NCBI GenBank assembly: GCA_019637685.1
Contig: JAHBVF010000013.1
Coordinates: 1-64,000 of the forward strand
Direction of reading: 5' to 3'
DNA length: 64,000 nucleotides
Source of the DNA: Caldilineaceae bacterium
Lineage (GTDB): Bacteria > Chloroflexota > Anaerolineae > Caldilineales > Caldilineaceae
This document shows positions 16,980-25,854 of the stretch, in pieces (position 1 is the first letter of the stretch; each line of letters starts with the position of its first letter). The notes under the pieces were generated by a model, which did no database searches, was not told the origin of the DNA, and saw nothing but the letters and a program-made list of their open reading frames with translations. A program made the translations under genes and the position numbers.

Positions 16980-17695
16980 GACATGTACAACCTTGAATAG
17001 AGTTGTTCGTGTTGCATGCACTTTATGTCGAGCGCCGCATTGCACACACCGTGCATTTCTCTATCCAGTTCCAGCGTTTCAGCGGTTAAGTGGTCGATAA
17101 GCTGCTGGACAGAGAAGAGTATTTCCTGGCCGTCCATCTGTCCAAGCGGCACCAGCTTGACCGCATTGGTTATCATAGACACAGCAGCATTGAACAAAAA
17201 TGAACCGACAGCCTTGTCGATTTCGATTTTCAAAGCAGCAGCCACGACTCCGTAGATGACAGGGTAGTGACCGTGCGTTGTCTTGTCTAAAACATGCGCA
17301 AGAACCGCGTTCAAGAACGGATCGTCTAGCCGTTTGCCATAAATTTTTATGAGTCGAACGCCTAGCTTCTGGCTGCCCTCTCGGACTTCCCTTGGCGCTT
17401 TCAGCGCATGACACTCGTTGTCGAGCGATAATATCCCCTCCAAATCGCCTTGCGACGTATGTTCATAGGCCAATTTGAGGGCCAGCGCATCGTTGTACTT
17501 GTAATTGTTTTTGAGCATACTTTCGACAAATTCCTGCGCCGAAACGGCATCGTGTACCAGATTCTGTTGAACGTAGGTTTCCAAACCGTTGGAGTGGGAA
17601 AATCCACCGATCGGCAACGTGGGATCTGCGATGTGGAGTATCTCTAAAAGCGACCCCAGCGTTCTGTCTTTGGTGGCAGCGAGTGGAGGTCTCAT
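16976..17695 (-). CDS. ureF: urease accessory protein UreF
   Basis: A 239-residue all-helical UreF, which acts as a gate or checkpoint for UreG in the UreDFG complex. Landmarks are LHIADPTLPIGGFSHSNGLE, TYVQQNLVHDAVSAQEFVES, GKRLDDPFLNAVLAHVLDK, THGHYPVIYG, and VSMITNAVKLVPLGQMDGQE near residue 180. The ATG at 17695 follows AGGGG by a short spacer, which beats the 21-codon upstream extension. Its TAG stop is formed within the terminal repeat of a MITE-like element, so the extreme C-terminus (YSRLYMS) may have been altered by the insertion. Confidence 0.93.
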   Translation of the reverse strand: MRPPLAATKDRTLGSLLEILHIADPTLPIGGFSHSNGLETYVQQNLVHDAVSAQEFVESMLKNNYKYNDALALKLAYEHTSQGDLEGILSLDNECHALKAPREVREGSQKLGVRLIKIYGKRLDDPFLNAVLAHVLDKTTHGHYPVIYGVVAAALKIEIDKAVGSFLFNAAVSMITNAVKLVPLGQMDGQEILFSVQQLIDHLTAETLELDREMHGVCNAALDIKCMQHEQLYSRLYMS

Positions 17696-17875
17696 TGTTC
17701 CCCTGTTTTCAAAATGGCGTTGGGCCAGCCAGGCCGATTTTTGGAAACGTCCCAGCAATTGTTGAAAGTTGAAAGATGGTCTCTCGATGGGCAGAATCTG
17801 CCCGTCGAGAGACCATCGCCTGCCGCTATTCCCTGGCGGTCTGTTCGAGGAGAGTGCTCCCCCGGACTTTTCGCG

Positions 17876-18322
17876 CTAATGTGGTTCAATATTTGCTTCC
17901 AGCATAGTGAGCAATTTGCAGTGCGTCTTGGCAACGTCGTATCCGCTGGCAACAAGCAGGCGTTCCAACGGTTTCTCATACGGGATCAACACATGGTCGC
18001 CTTGGATAAACAGGGGCAGGTGCTTATTCCCGATCTCGTAACAAACCATACCCATTTCGTAGATTGATCTCGGAGTCACTTGAATCGCATCGCAGGGCAA
18101 GATGTTGACGACCACGACCTTGTCGCGATCTTCGTAAACAATATCCCCTTCCCTCAGCCGCGTCCCTTCCTTGCGTAGCTTAATGACTACTTCGTGACCA
18201 TCTTCCGCGCGCTTGCGCATGATTCGCTTTGTGACTTCGAACCACTGCAAATTGAGCAGAACCCGTGCCTTGTCACCCGTGTGGTATGTCTCAAGATTGC
18301 CGATCACTTCTGTACAAATCAT
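17876..18322 (-). CDS. ureE: urease accessory nickel metallochaperone UreE
   Basis: About 148 residues: an N-terminal peptide-binding domain (VIGNLETYHTGDKARVLLNL, then KRAEDGHEVVIKLRKEGTRL) and a C-terminal ferredoxin-like metal-binding domain with CYEIGNKHLPLFIQGDHVLI and the core GNKHLP histidine. The histidine-rich tail of Klebsiella UreE is absent; the protein ends ANIEPH. ATG at 18322 has AGGA eight bases upstream. A TTG at 18349 would overlap the ureC stop (TTGA) and add nine residues, and cannot be excluded. UreE delivers nickel to UreG. Confidence 0.9.
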   Translation of the reverse strand: MICTEVIGNLETYHTGDKARVLLNLQWFEVTKRIMRKRAEDGHEVVIKLRKEGTRLREGDIVYEDRDKVVVVNILPCDAIQVTPRSIYEMGMVCYEIGNKHLPLFIQGDHVLIPYEKPLERLLVASGYDVAKTHCKLLTMLEANIEPH

Positions 18323-18345
18323 GGCTCTGTCCTGCACAATCGTTT

Positions 18346-20065
18346 TCAAAAAAGGAAGTATCGCTGTCCCAATGGGACGGTTACCGACGGTTCACAGGTG
18401 ACGACCTCTCCATCAACGGTCACTTCATAATTTTCGGGGTTGACCTCAATATTTGGTGTCCGATCGTTGTGAACCATCTCCTTCTTCCCGATCGCCCGAC
18501 AGTTCTCCACTGGCACCAGTTCCTTCGTGATACCGTACTTTTCGGCAATGTTGTTTTCAATTCCTGCCTTCGATGCAAAAGTTACTGAGGTCCGTTGGAC
18601 AGCACCACCGAAAGAGCCAAACATATTGCGCATGATTCTCGGCTGCGGAGTGGGAATCGCGGCATTGGGATCGCCCATTTCGCTTGCTGCAATCATGCCG
18701 CCCTTGATGATCATTTCAGGCTTGGCACCGAAGAATGCTGGTTTCCACAATACCAAATCGGCGATCTTGCCCGGTTCAATCGAGCCGACGTGCTTGGAAA
18801 TCCCGTGGGCCACGGCCGGGTTGATGGTGTACTTGGCAATGTACCGCTTCGCCCTGAAATTGTCGGCTTCGATCCCCTCATCTTCTTTCAGAAACCCAAA
18901 CTGCTGTTTGTTTTTGTGAGCGGTCTGCCACGTTCTCAGGATCACTTCAGCAACCCGTCCCATGGCCTGGGAATCGGAACTCATCATGCTGAAGATGCCT
19001 AGGTCGTGCATGACATCCTCGGCGGCCATGGTTTCCTTGCGAATCCTGGAATCCGCGAACGCGACATCTTCAGGAATGGATTTGCTCAAGTGGTGGGCCA
19101 CCATGAGCATGTCCAAGTGCTCGTCGACCGTGTTGACGGTGTACGGTGTTGTCGGGTTCGTGGAACTGGGGAGCACATTGGGATACGATGCAATCTTCAT
19201 AATGTCCGGCGCGTGACCACCACCCGCTCCTTCGGTATGAAAGGTGTGAATGGTTCTGCCGGCGATGGCATTGACGGTGTCCTCTAAAAACCCTGCTTCG
19301 TTCAAGCTGTCGCTGTGGATAGCAACCTGAACATCGTATTTGTCAGCAACGGTCAGCGCGGCGTCGATGGTAGCAGGGGTTGTGCCCCAGTCTTCATGGA
19401 TTTTCAGCCCGATCGCACCAGCTTCGACCTGCTCTTCCAGGGGAGCGGTGGTGCTGCAATTCCCTTTCCCGATGAACCCCATGTTCATGGGAAAATGTTC
19501 TGCAGTCTGCATCATTTTTTCCAGGTGCCAGGCCCCCGATGTGACCAGGGTGGCGCTGGTGCCATCGGCGGGGCCTGAGCCGCCACCGATCATCGTTGTA
19601 ATGCCGCTAAACAGCGCGTGCTCAACCTGTTGCGGACTGATGAAATGGACGTGTACATCGATGCCTCCGGCTGTTAAAATACAGCCAGCCCCCGAATGCA
19701 CCTCGGTGGAGGCACCGATGATCATATTATCGGCAACCCCGTCCGTGGTGTCAGGATTCCCGGCTTTGCCAACGCCAACGATCCGGCCGTCTTTGATACC
19801 CACATCGCCCTTCACACACCAGTGGTCGAGGACGATCACGTTCAGGATGACAAAATCAAGGACACCTTCATCTTCTTGCTTCGTCGACGATTGCGACATA
19901 CCATCCTCGATGGCCGCCGCCGAACGTGCTTTCCTCTCCATAGTGGTCGCTATTGAAGTCCTTCTCAATTTGGATAAAGAGGTCAGTGTCACCCAGACGC
20001 ACTTTATCACCGACTGTCGGTCCGTAGATATTGGCATATTTAGTTCGGCTGACTTTGAAGCTCAT
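18346..20065 (-). CDS. ureC: urease subunit alpha UreC, frame disrupted near 19914
   Basis: Catalytic urease subunit, about 570 residues if read through one frame break. The N-terminal frame (20065 to about 19914) reads [20 protein letters not shown] up to ESTFGGG, then falls out of frame. The remainder ([17 protein letters not shown] onward) lies in the next frame, as if 3n+2 bases were missing, with the usual GGGK reduced. Nickel-site elements are intact: HVHFISPQQ, the carbamylated lysine in [12 protein letters not shown], and [14 protein letters not shown]. The flap reads MLMVAHHL, with Ala where Cys is usual. It starts ATGA-coupled to ureB. A real mutation would inactivate urease; a sequencing indel is the alternative. 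Confidence 0.9.
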
Positions 20066-20436
20066 GAGTTTGTGTCCTTGAAGTTCTCTGATCGCATCTT
20101 CTTCATGGCCTTTGCCAAGCTGGCTTCTGATGTGGTGTCACCCTGGGTCAGGTTGCTTGCACCAAAGGCCCGCCTATCACCGCCCAGGTCAATTAGATGC
20201 ACCTCGGTAGATTCGCCCGGTTCAAACCGCACTGCGGTTCCCGCCAAAATATCCAGGCGCTTTCCGAATGCTTTTTCACGATCAAAGGACATCGCTCTAT
20301 TGATTTCAAAGAAGTGAAAATGCGAGCCGATCTGGACAGGCCGATCTCCCGTGTTGGTGACCTGAATGGCAATGCTCGTGCGCGTTGGGTTGCACTCTAT
20401 TTCTTCTTCTCGTAGAACATATTCACCCGGTATCAT
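20062..20436 (-). CDS. ureB: urease subunit beta
   Basis: 124 residues, typical Ure[21 protein letters not shown], then [20 protein letters not shown], then [20 protein letters not shown]. It is a structural subunit of the (UreABC)3 cytoplasmic enzyme. The C-terminus is a little longer than usual ([20 protein letters not shown]). The stop overlaps the ureC start as ATGA, and ureA ends 15 bases upstream. It is intact. Confidence 0.96.
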   Translation of the reverse strand: MIPGEYVLREEEIECNPTRTSIAIQVTNTGDRPVQIGSHFHFFEINRAMSFDREKAFGKRLDILAGTAVRFEPGESTEVHLIDLGGDRRAFGASNLTQGDTTSEASLAKAMKKMRSENFKDTNS

Positions 20437-20451
20437 ATTGATCTTCCTTTT

Positions 20452-20754
20452 CTAACGAATGGGGTTCTGAACGGTTACCAGCTTTGTGCCGTCGGGGAAA
20501 GTAGCTTCGATCTGCACAACAGGAATCATTTCCGGAACACCTTCCATGACATCTTCCCTTGTTAGAAAAGTGGCACCGGTCTGCATCAGCTCGGCAACCG
20601 TCTTACCATCTCTGGCCAACTCATGCAGCCTGGCACTAATGAGAGCAACAGCCTCCGGAAAGTTCAGTTTCACCCCACGGGCTTTGCGTTTTTCAGCCAG
20701 CTCGCCTGCCAGAAAAAGCATGAGCTTTTCTGTCTCTCTTGAAGTTAGTTTCAT
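20452..20754 (-). CDS. ureA: urease subunit gamma
   Basis: 100 residues, the usual UreA length: [60 protein letters not shown] and the family end [20 protein letters not shown]. It is the first gene of the ureABCEFGD operon, with GGGAG about a dozen bases before the ATG. A 284-base gap separates it from the upstream transporter, so a separate promoter is likely, but I could not define one with both boxes. Confidence 0.96.
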   Translation of the reverse strand: MKLTSRETEKLMLFLAGELAEKRKARGVKLNFPEAVALISARLHELARDGKTVAELMQTGATFLTREDVMEGVPEMIPVVQIEATFPDGTKLVTVQNPIR

Positions 20755-21038
20755 ATTCTACTTATGCTCCCTTTTGATTTGGGCGTGCTCAAACTCATTT
20801 GCAACGCGCCCGATCCGGCACGTGGGCGTGTCTGCTTCGCATCAACCCATTCTGAACACGCCTTCCAATTTTCGGATTCCAATTTGATTCCAGGCAGCCT
20901 TTCAGAACGCCAACTACTCTCAAATATTTTCCAGTATACCAATGTAATGAAAAAGGTGGCCTACACCTGCTCCGACCCTTCGACCGACTCAGGATGCTAC
21001 GCTATCCGTAAATCAGGTCATCTAAAAACTGGAAGGTA
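20755..21038. other. gap between DMT transporter and ureA
   Basis: 284 bases presumably holding the urease promoter on the minus strand. A TATACT hexamer lies at about 20932-20937 on that strand, but no good upstream box stands 16-18 bases away. The block around 20805-20865 (CGCGCCCGATCCGGCACGTG) is repeat-like. Confidence 0.35.
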
Positions 21039-22073
21039 TTAGCTTTGAGGTTCCCCTCCAGCCCTGGCGAATCGACTCAGAAGCGCTTTATGCAGATCGT
21101 TCTGATAGGCAACCGCCACCAAAACAATCACAACACCTATACCTTGCAACACAGAAATCGTCTCGCCACTCGTATAGGGAGCGACAAGAACGGTCGTGAT
21201 CGGACTCAACAGCAATAAGCCAGCCACAATCGTAGAATCCAAATTAACAGAACCTATCTGAACAAACACCCAAGCCATAGCGTGACCAATCACGGCCAAG
21301 GCAAGCATCCAAAGCCAATTGGTTGCCGTAATGGGATCGCCCAAAGTAATTTCAGGATTCATGGGGAGTTTGCCGGCGACCAACGTGCCGTGCGACACAT
21401 CAAACCCGAGGTCAGAGATAAAGAACATCGTGAATGCTTGCGGTATGAGCTGTGCCAGGAAAACCCACATCAACGGCTGGACATAAATACCCGGGTTCAT
21501 CGTGCTGGACTTCTTGCTCATGAAAAGATAAATCCCATAGCAGATTCCAGAGAGAACGCCCAGCAAGGTGCCGACAACGGCAATAGGATAACCGTAGATC
21601 GTCGCAGGCCCTTCTATAGGATCGCCATCAAAAATCCCCCCGGCAAGAACAATCCCGAAGATCATAATAGGAGCAAGTACCCAAAAGCTTTTGGCTGGTT
21701 TGAACTTGTCAAATGTCATGGCCAGCAGTGGCAAAACAAGGATCTGCAAGTTCAGCAGGATGGATGATATTCCGGCGCCGACATAGAAGATGGCGTAGTT
21801 CCAGGCCGTCATGTCAATTCCGAGAAACACACCTGCCCCGATAGCGATTATCAATCCGTTCCTGTTGAGCTTCCCTTTTTTCTTCCACTCCATATAGGCA
21901 AAAGGGGCTAAAACCACAAATGCGATTAGGCAACGAAGAAACGCGTTAGTAGCTGGCTCAAAATTGGCTTCCTTGACCATAATCGCCGAAAAAGCCAAGG
22001 CCAGGATCCCAAGCATGATGACGGTGTAGGCGGTTGCTTTACTTATGTTCTTGTCGTTAAGCGAGTCTGGCAT
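21039..22073 (-). CDS. DMT superfamily transporter (EamA-type)
   Basis: A 344-residue membrane protein with ten predicted TM helices in two EamA repeats. The first starts VIMLGILALAFSAIMVKEAN and the second includes VVGTLLGVLSGICYGIYLFM. EamA exporters of the drug/metabolite superfamily move amino acids, nucleosides or other metabolites. It ends 284 bases upstream of ureA, on the same strand and in the same lower-GC block, so it may have arrived with the urease genes and may handle a urea-related compound, but that is inference. The ATG at 22073 begins MPDSLNDKN. Confidence 0.82.
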   Translation of the reverse strand: MPDSLNDKNISKATAYTVIMLGILALAFSAIMVKEANFEPATNAFLRCLIAFVVLAPFAYMEWKKKGKLNRNGLIIAIGAGVFLGIDMTAWNYAIFYVGAGISSILLNLQILVLPLLAMTFDKFKPAKSFWVLAPIMIFGIVLAGGIFDGDPIEGPATIYGYPIAVVGTLLGVLSGICYGIYLFMSKKSSTMNPGIYVQPLMWVFLAQLIPQAFTMFFISDLGFDVSHGTLVAGKLPMNPEITLGDPITATNWLWMLALAVIGHAMAWVFVQIGSVNLDSTIVAGLLLLSPITTVLVAPYTSGETISVLQGIGVVIVLVAVAYQNDLHKALLSRFARAGGEPQS

Positions 22074-22403
22074 AGGTCTTCCTTAAAGTTAGGGAGCCAT
22101 CCGGCTCTGTCTTCGACCGCCGCCAATCGCATTAGGCTATTCCCAAATTTTGTGTATCCGCAGATTACACAGAATCAAAGAGAAAAGTCTGCGTAATCTG
22201 CGGATATTTATTTTTCTGGGACAATCTGACGTGATTACAGCCTGTGTAGAGGCAGAACTTTTTGGTACATTTTCCGTTGTACTTGGGCTCCGGGAATCGG
22301 CCCCAGCATCTTTCGGTTGCCCTGCATTGCCTGACCGATTCCCGGAAACCCGTATGCAAAACCCCTGCGCTATTTCTTGACGTTTATCAAGCGCAAGGAT
22401 TTG
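22074..22403. other. intergenic with two hairpins
   Basis: 330 bases between the transporter and catalase. Hairpin one pairs ATCCGCAGATTAC with GTAATCTGCGGAT (about 22156-22205). Hairpin two pairs TCCGGGAATCGGCC (about 22290) with GACCGATTCCCGGA (22333-22346), just downstream of the catalase stop, so it may serve as its terminator. The GATTCCCGGAATC core recurs elsewhere in the window. Confidence 0.5.
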
Positions 22404-23858
22404 TTAGCTGCCGCTTACGCCCTTGGCAATACGGTCGCCGATCGTACTGTCGACATTGCGCCAGTATGCGAACGCACGCTGCAACACAGGCTCGGAAACG
22501 CCAGCCTTGAGGTGCCCAACAACGTTGGCTACCAGCCGGTCGCGTTCCGCATCGTTCATCACATCGCGAACCAGGGTGCCGGCCTGACCGAAGTCATCGT
22601 CATCCTTGCGCAGCGTGTAGGCTGCGCGGGTGAACTCGCCATCGGCTGCCCAGGTGGCCACCTCAGGATAGCGTTCGGCGTCCGCCTTCGGCCCGCCCTT
22701 CGAGTTCGGTGCGTACACAGGGTCCGACACGTTTTGAATCCGCATAGGCCCGTCCTTGCTGTAGCTGTGCACCGGGGAGTGAGGGGCGTTGACCGGGATC
22801 TGCTTGTAGTTGACCCCCAGGCGGTGACGGTGGGCGTCGGAGTAGGCGAACAGCCGCCCCAGCAACATTTTGTCCGGGCTGACACCGATCCCCGGCACGA
22901 GATTGTTCGGCTCGAACGCGGCCTGTTCGATCTCGGTATGGTGGTCCGTTGGGTTGCGGTCCAGCGTCAGCCGACCGACCTCGTGCAGCGGGTAGTCGGC
23001 GTGCGGCCACACTTTGGTCAGGTCGAAGGGGTTGAAGCGGTAGGTCCTGGCTTCCTCAAAAGGCATAATCTGCATTTTCAGCGTCCAGCTGGGATATTCA
23101 CCCCGCTTGATGGCCTCGAACAGGTCGCGGCGATGATAGTCGCCATCCACACCCGCCAGTCGGTCGGCCTCCTCCTGCGTGAGGAAGTCGTTGCCCTGGT
23201 CGGTCTTGAAGTGGTACTTCACCCAGAACCGTTCGCCTGCCGCGTTGACCCACATATAGGTGTGGCTCGAATAGCCGTTCATGTGACGCCAGTTCTTGGG
23301 AATGCCGCGATCTCCCATCAGCCAGGTGACCTGGTGGGCTGACTCAGGCGACAGCGTCCAAAAGTCCCACTGCATGTCGTGGTCGCGCAGGCCATTATCC
23401 GCGCGACGCTTCTGCGAACGGATGAAGTGCTGGAACTTCATGGGGTCACGGAGGAAGAACACGGGGGTATTGTTCCCCACCATATCGTAGTTGCCTTCGG
23501 TGGTGTAGAACTTGAGCGCGAAGCCGCGTGGGTCACGCCAGGTGTCGGGGCTGCCTCGTTCGCCGGCCACCGTAGAGAACCGGATCAACGTCTCCGTCTT
23601 CGTGCCCGGCTGGAAGACCGCGGCCTTGGTGTAGGCGCTGACATCCTGGGTCACCTCGAAGTGCCCGAAGGCCCCAAAGCCTTTGGCGTGGGGCTGGCGC
23701 TCGGGAAGCCGCTCCCGGTTGAAGTTGGCCATCTGCTCGATGAGGTAGTGGTCCTGCAACAGAATGGGGCCATCGGGTCCGACGGTAAGCGAGTGTTCGT
23801 CGCTGGAAACCGGGATCCCGGCATCTGTCGTTGTGGGTTTGGGATTGTTCTCTGTCAT
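22404..23858 (-). CDS. katA: catalase (monofunctional haem, clade 3-like)
   Basis: A 484-residue small-subunit haem catalase that breaks down hydrogen peroxide. The active-site His is near residue 57 ([17 protein letters not shown]), the Asn near 130 ([15 protein letters not shown]), and the proximal haem-ligand Tyr in [15 protein letters not shown] near 340. Other family blocks are [20 protein letters not shown] and [23 protein letters not shown] at 23858 follows AAAGGAGAT. Length matches the roughly 480-residue class with no C-terminal flavodoxin domain. It stands alone with a plausible sigma70 promoter. OxyR- or PerR-type control is usual, but no operator is evident. Confidence 0.96.
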   Translation of the reverse strand: MTENNPKPTTTDAGIPVSSDEHSLTVGPDGPILLQDHYLIEQMANFNRERLPERQPHAKGFGAFGHFEVTQDVSAYTKAAVFQPGTKTETLIRFSTVAGERGSPDTWRDPRGFALKFYTTEGNYDMVGNNTPVFFLRDPMKFQHFIRSQKRRADNGLRDHDMQWDFWTLSPESAHQVTWLMGDRGIPKNWRHMNGYSSHTYMWVNAAGERFWVKYHFKTDQGNDFLTQEEADRLAGVDGDYHRRDLFEAIKRGEYPSWTLKMQIMPFEEARTYRFNPFDLTKVWPHADYPLHEVGRLTLDRNPTDHHTEIEQAAFEPNNLVPGIGVSPDKMLLGRLFAYSDAHRHRLGVNYKQIPVNAPHSPVHSYSKDGPMRIQNVSDPVYAPNSKGGPKADAERYPEVATWAADGEFTRAAYTLRKDDDDFGQAGTLVRDVMNDAERDRLVANVVGHLKAGVSEPVLQRAFAYWRNVDSTIGDRIAKGVSGS

Positions 23859-23931
23859 ACCTAAATCTCCTTTGCAATCTCGGTTTGACTCGATCAATGT
23901 GGCGAACGGTCGAACTGACCAGCCGTCCGCT

Positions 23932-23959
23932 TTTATAATTCAAAAAATAGACCCGGCAA
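23932..23959 (-). promoter_or_regulatory. possible catalase promoter
   Basis: On the minus strand, TTGCCG (23954-23959) and TATAAA (23932-23937) are separated by 16 bases. Transcription would begin about 65 bases before the catalase ATG. Confidence 0.4.
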
Positions 23960-24020
23960 GCAGAATGTGGCTCACCCAACGGCTCAACGCCAAAAATCTA
24001 TTGTCAGATCTATATTTTTG

Positions 24021-24470
24021 CCTTCAGCCACGAATGGTCGGGCTAAGCGATTTATTAGGGCAACAGCGCACCGATCTTCCGCTGGAGGACCCAGCAGACC
24101 CATCCGCGGTACTTCTTCTGGAGTTCGGGTTTCCCCAATCCTTTCTGGTTATCGCTCCACGGCAGCTTGGACTTCTGCATTCCATCCCGTAGCCCAGATC
24201 ATCTGTAGTCGCCCAGCCGTGGGTCAATCCCGCCTCCGGAGCCTGCACCCCGCATGGCAACGAGCACAATCTGCCCTGGATGGCCATATTGGGGCCGCAG
24301 CCGTAGCTCAAGTATAGCATAGAGCCTTCCTTCTGCTCATTCCGGGGTAGTGCAGCAAACAAATCCGCTGAAATCTGGAACTCTGCTGCTCCCGGATCAG
24401 GCTCCAATGCATTCCAATCGCGCCGGGTCAAAATGTGGCCGCCCTTGACTGCCACGATCTCGCCCGCCAC
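24021..24470 (-). pseudogene. decayed SET-domain protein gene
   Basis: The minus strand reads MAGEIVAVKGGHIL, EGSMLYLSYGCGPNMAIQG and, after frame changes, pieces typical of SET-domain proteins: QIVLVAMRG in a second frame, LTHGWATTDD back in the first, a post-SET-like MECRSPSCRGAITRKDWGNP, then ELQKKYRGWVCWVLQRKIGA ending LLP in another frame. At least three single-base frame changes are needed to read it through. The conserved NHSC-type motif is altered to SYGCGPN. I call it a pseudogene of a small SET methyltransferase-like protein. Confidence 0.65.
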
Positions 24471-24524
24471 GATCTCCGATGTTCCGTTCCGCTGTTGAGC
24501 AGTGCGATGGCAGTGGCTGCTGAG

Positions 24525-24653
24525 TTAGTACTACAACGAGACTTTGAGAAATAGGACGCTGATGCACGCTGATAAACGCAGATCAAATTGTGAAAATCAG
24601 CGCAAATCTGCGTTTATCAGCGTCCAAAAATACGAAGTCTCGTTGTAATATTA
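24525..24653. mobile_element. MITE-like element, copy 2
   Basis: The left end is TTAGTACTACAACGAGACTT; the right end, read on the other strand, begins TAATATTACAACGAGACTTC. The interior is itself a long hairpin pairing GGACGCTGATGCACGCTGAT with AATCTGCGTTTATCAGCGTC (24552-24626). The ends match the element in the urease operon (16771-16979). Confidence 0.7.
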
Positions 24654-24752
24654 GGCTTTTCCAACAAATAAATTCCCCATATTGATTTGGAAAAGCCCAA
24701 GCCGTTCAGGAAAATTGTCGCCGGATCGGGGATTTATTTTCTTTGAACGGCC
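24654..24752. repeat. 94-base palindromic repeat, copy 2
   Basis: Near-identical to 16677-16770, with five extra bases near the right end (ATTTATTTTCTTTGAACGG). Same orientation on the plus strand as copy 1. Confidence 0.8.
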
Positions 24753-25535
24753 TTATGCCAGCAGGAAGCCTGCTACTTCTTTTTCAAATAGATCAGGAGC
24801 GGTATCCATAGCGATATGTTGCTGGCCGGGAAGAATGACCACCTGACTGTTGGGCAACGTTGAATTGACTAGCTCAATGGCTTTCTGGAAAAGTGGCGGG
24901 CTGTCGCCGCCAAGCAGAAGCAGGGTTGGCACTTGAAAATCGGAGAATTTCTCTGTGTCAAAACTGTAAGTCCGATCAAACGCCATTTCTCTGGGAATGG
25001 TCGGGGTGAGCTGAATCCGTATATTCCATACGGGCAACTGGCGGTACGCCTTCAACTCGTATTCAGGCATCCTCACAACTTCCCGAAAGAATACTTCCAA
25101 GCCCTCTTCCAATCTGCCCCTGTCAACTAACGCTTGTATCCGGTCGGGAATCCCTGGTGAATATTGGGGAAGGCCAGTGGGGATGGGTGGCTCATAGAGA
25201 ACCAGGCGGCTAACCTTGTCCGTCAGCAAAGATGCCTCCAAACTACAGATGCTGCCGTATGAGTGGCTGAGTATAAAGACCGGCTCGCCAATAGCTTCCA
25301 CAACCGCAGCCACATCTTCTACTTCGCGCATAATATCGTAATCAGGCGAATCACCGCTTCCCCCACGGCCGCGCCGATCCATAGCATAGACGGTGAAATA
25401 TTGCTCAAAGCGTGGCGAGATTGGAGACCAGCGGCTGTGGTCAGCGGTTGTGCCATGCACAAGGAGCAGGGGTGGCCCTGATCCGCTTCGCCAGAAACCT
25501 ATAACTGTGCCATCCTTTGATCGGGTCTGTTCCAT
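24753..25535 (-). CDS. alpha/beta hydrolase
   Basis: A 260-residue alpha/beta-fold hydrolase. The oxyanion strand is PPLLLVHGTTADHSRW, the nucleophile elbow is ILSHSYGSICSLEA (Ser near 97), the acid is probably in the strand VPTLLLLGGDSPPLF, and the catalytic His is in PGQQHIAMDTAP. It resembles the family of carboxylesterases, lactonases and haloperoxidase-like enzymes; the substrate is unknown. ATG at 25535 has AGGAGG at proper spacing, while the ATG two codons earlier is too close to it. The stop codon coincides with the end of a repeat. Confidence 0.85.
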   Translation of the reverse strand: MEQTRSKDGTVIGFWRSGSGPPLLLVHGTTADHSRWSPISPRFEQYFTVYAMDRRGRGGSGDSPDYDIMREVEDVAAVVEAIGEPVFILSHSYGSICSLEASLLTDKVSRLVLYEPPIPTGLPQYSPGIPDRIQALVDRGRLEEGLEVFFREVVRMPEYELKAYRQLPVWNIRIQLTPTIPREMAFDRTYSFDTEKFSDFQVPTLLLLGGDSPPLFQKAIELVNSTLPNSQVVILPGQQHIAMDTAPDLFEKEVAGFLLA

Positions 25536-25854
25536 TGTCATTCCTCCTGCCTTTTACAATCTGCCCTTCCAATCGTCTGTGTTATGTAGGGGGCAACAGG
25601 CGTATGAAATTTTCAACACAAAGGAGCCAGGACAGGGGTGCATCTCTTTGTGTCTTCCCTTCTTTGCTTCCTTGCGCCATGGAATCTGTTTCCTCATCGC
25701 GTTGATCCCTACAGCCATACACATATCCTAAACAATAATCCCCGCAAAGACAATGCGTTGGAAATTCCACCATCTTCCTGACTACTACACTTTCCCCCCA
25801 TCCCCCGCGGTTTGACCAGCCCCCGCCCGCCTCTTTCAGCGACAGGTGTGCGAT
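25536..25854. other. intergenic, repeat-like
   Basis: About 320 bases with TCTTTGTGTCTTCCC and CTTCCTTGCGCC type sequence (25645-25685) and a C-rich stretch with TTTGACCAGCCCCCG near 25812, a weak relative of the palindromic repeat at 7529 and 8409. No gene seen. Confidence 0.4.

Larger units (their letters stand above)
24471..24752. other. repeat-filled intergenic region
   Basis: Holds MITE-like element copy 2 (24525-24653) abutting copy 2 of the 94-base repeat (24654-24752), which ends exactly at the hydrolase stop codon. Confidence 0.7.
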
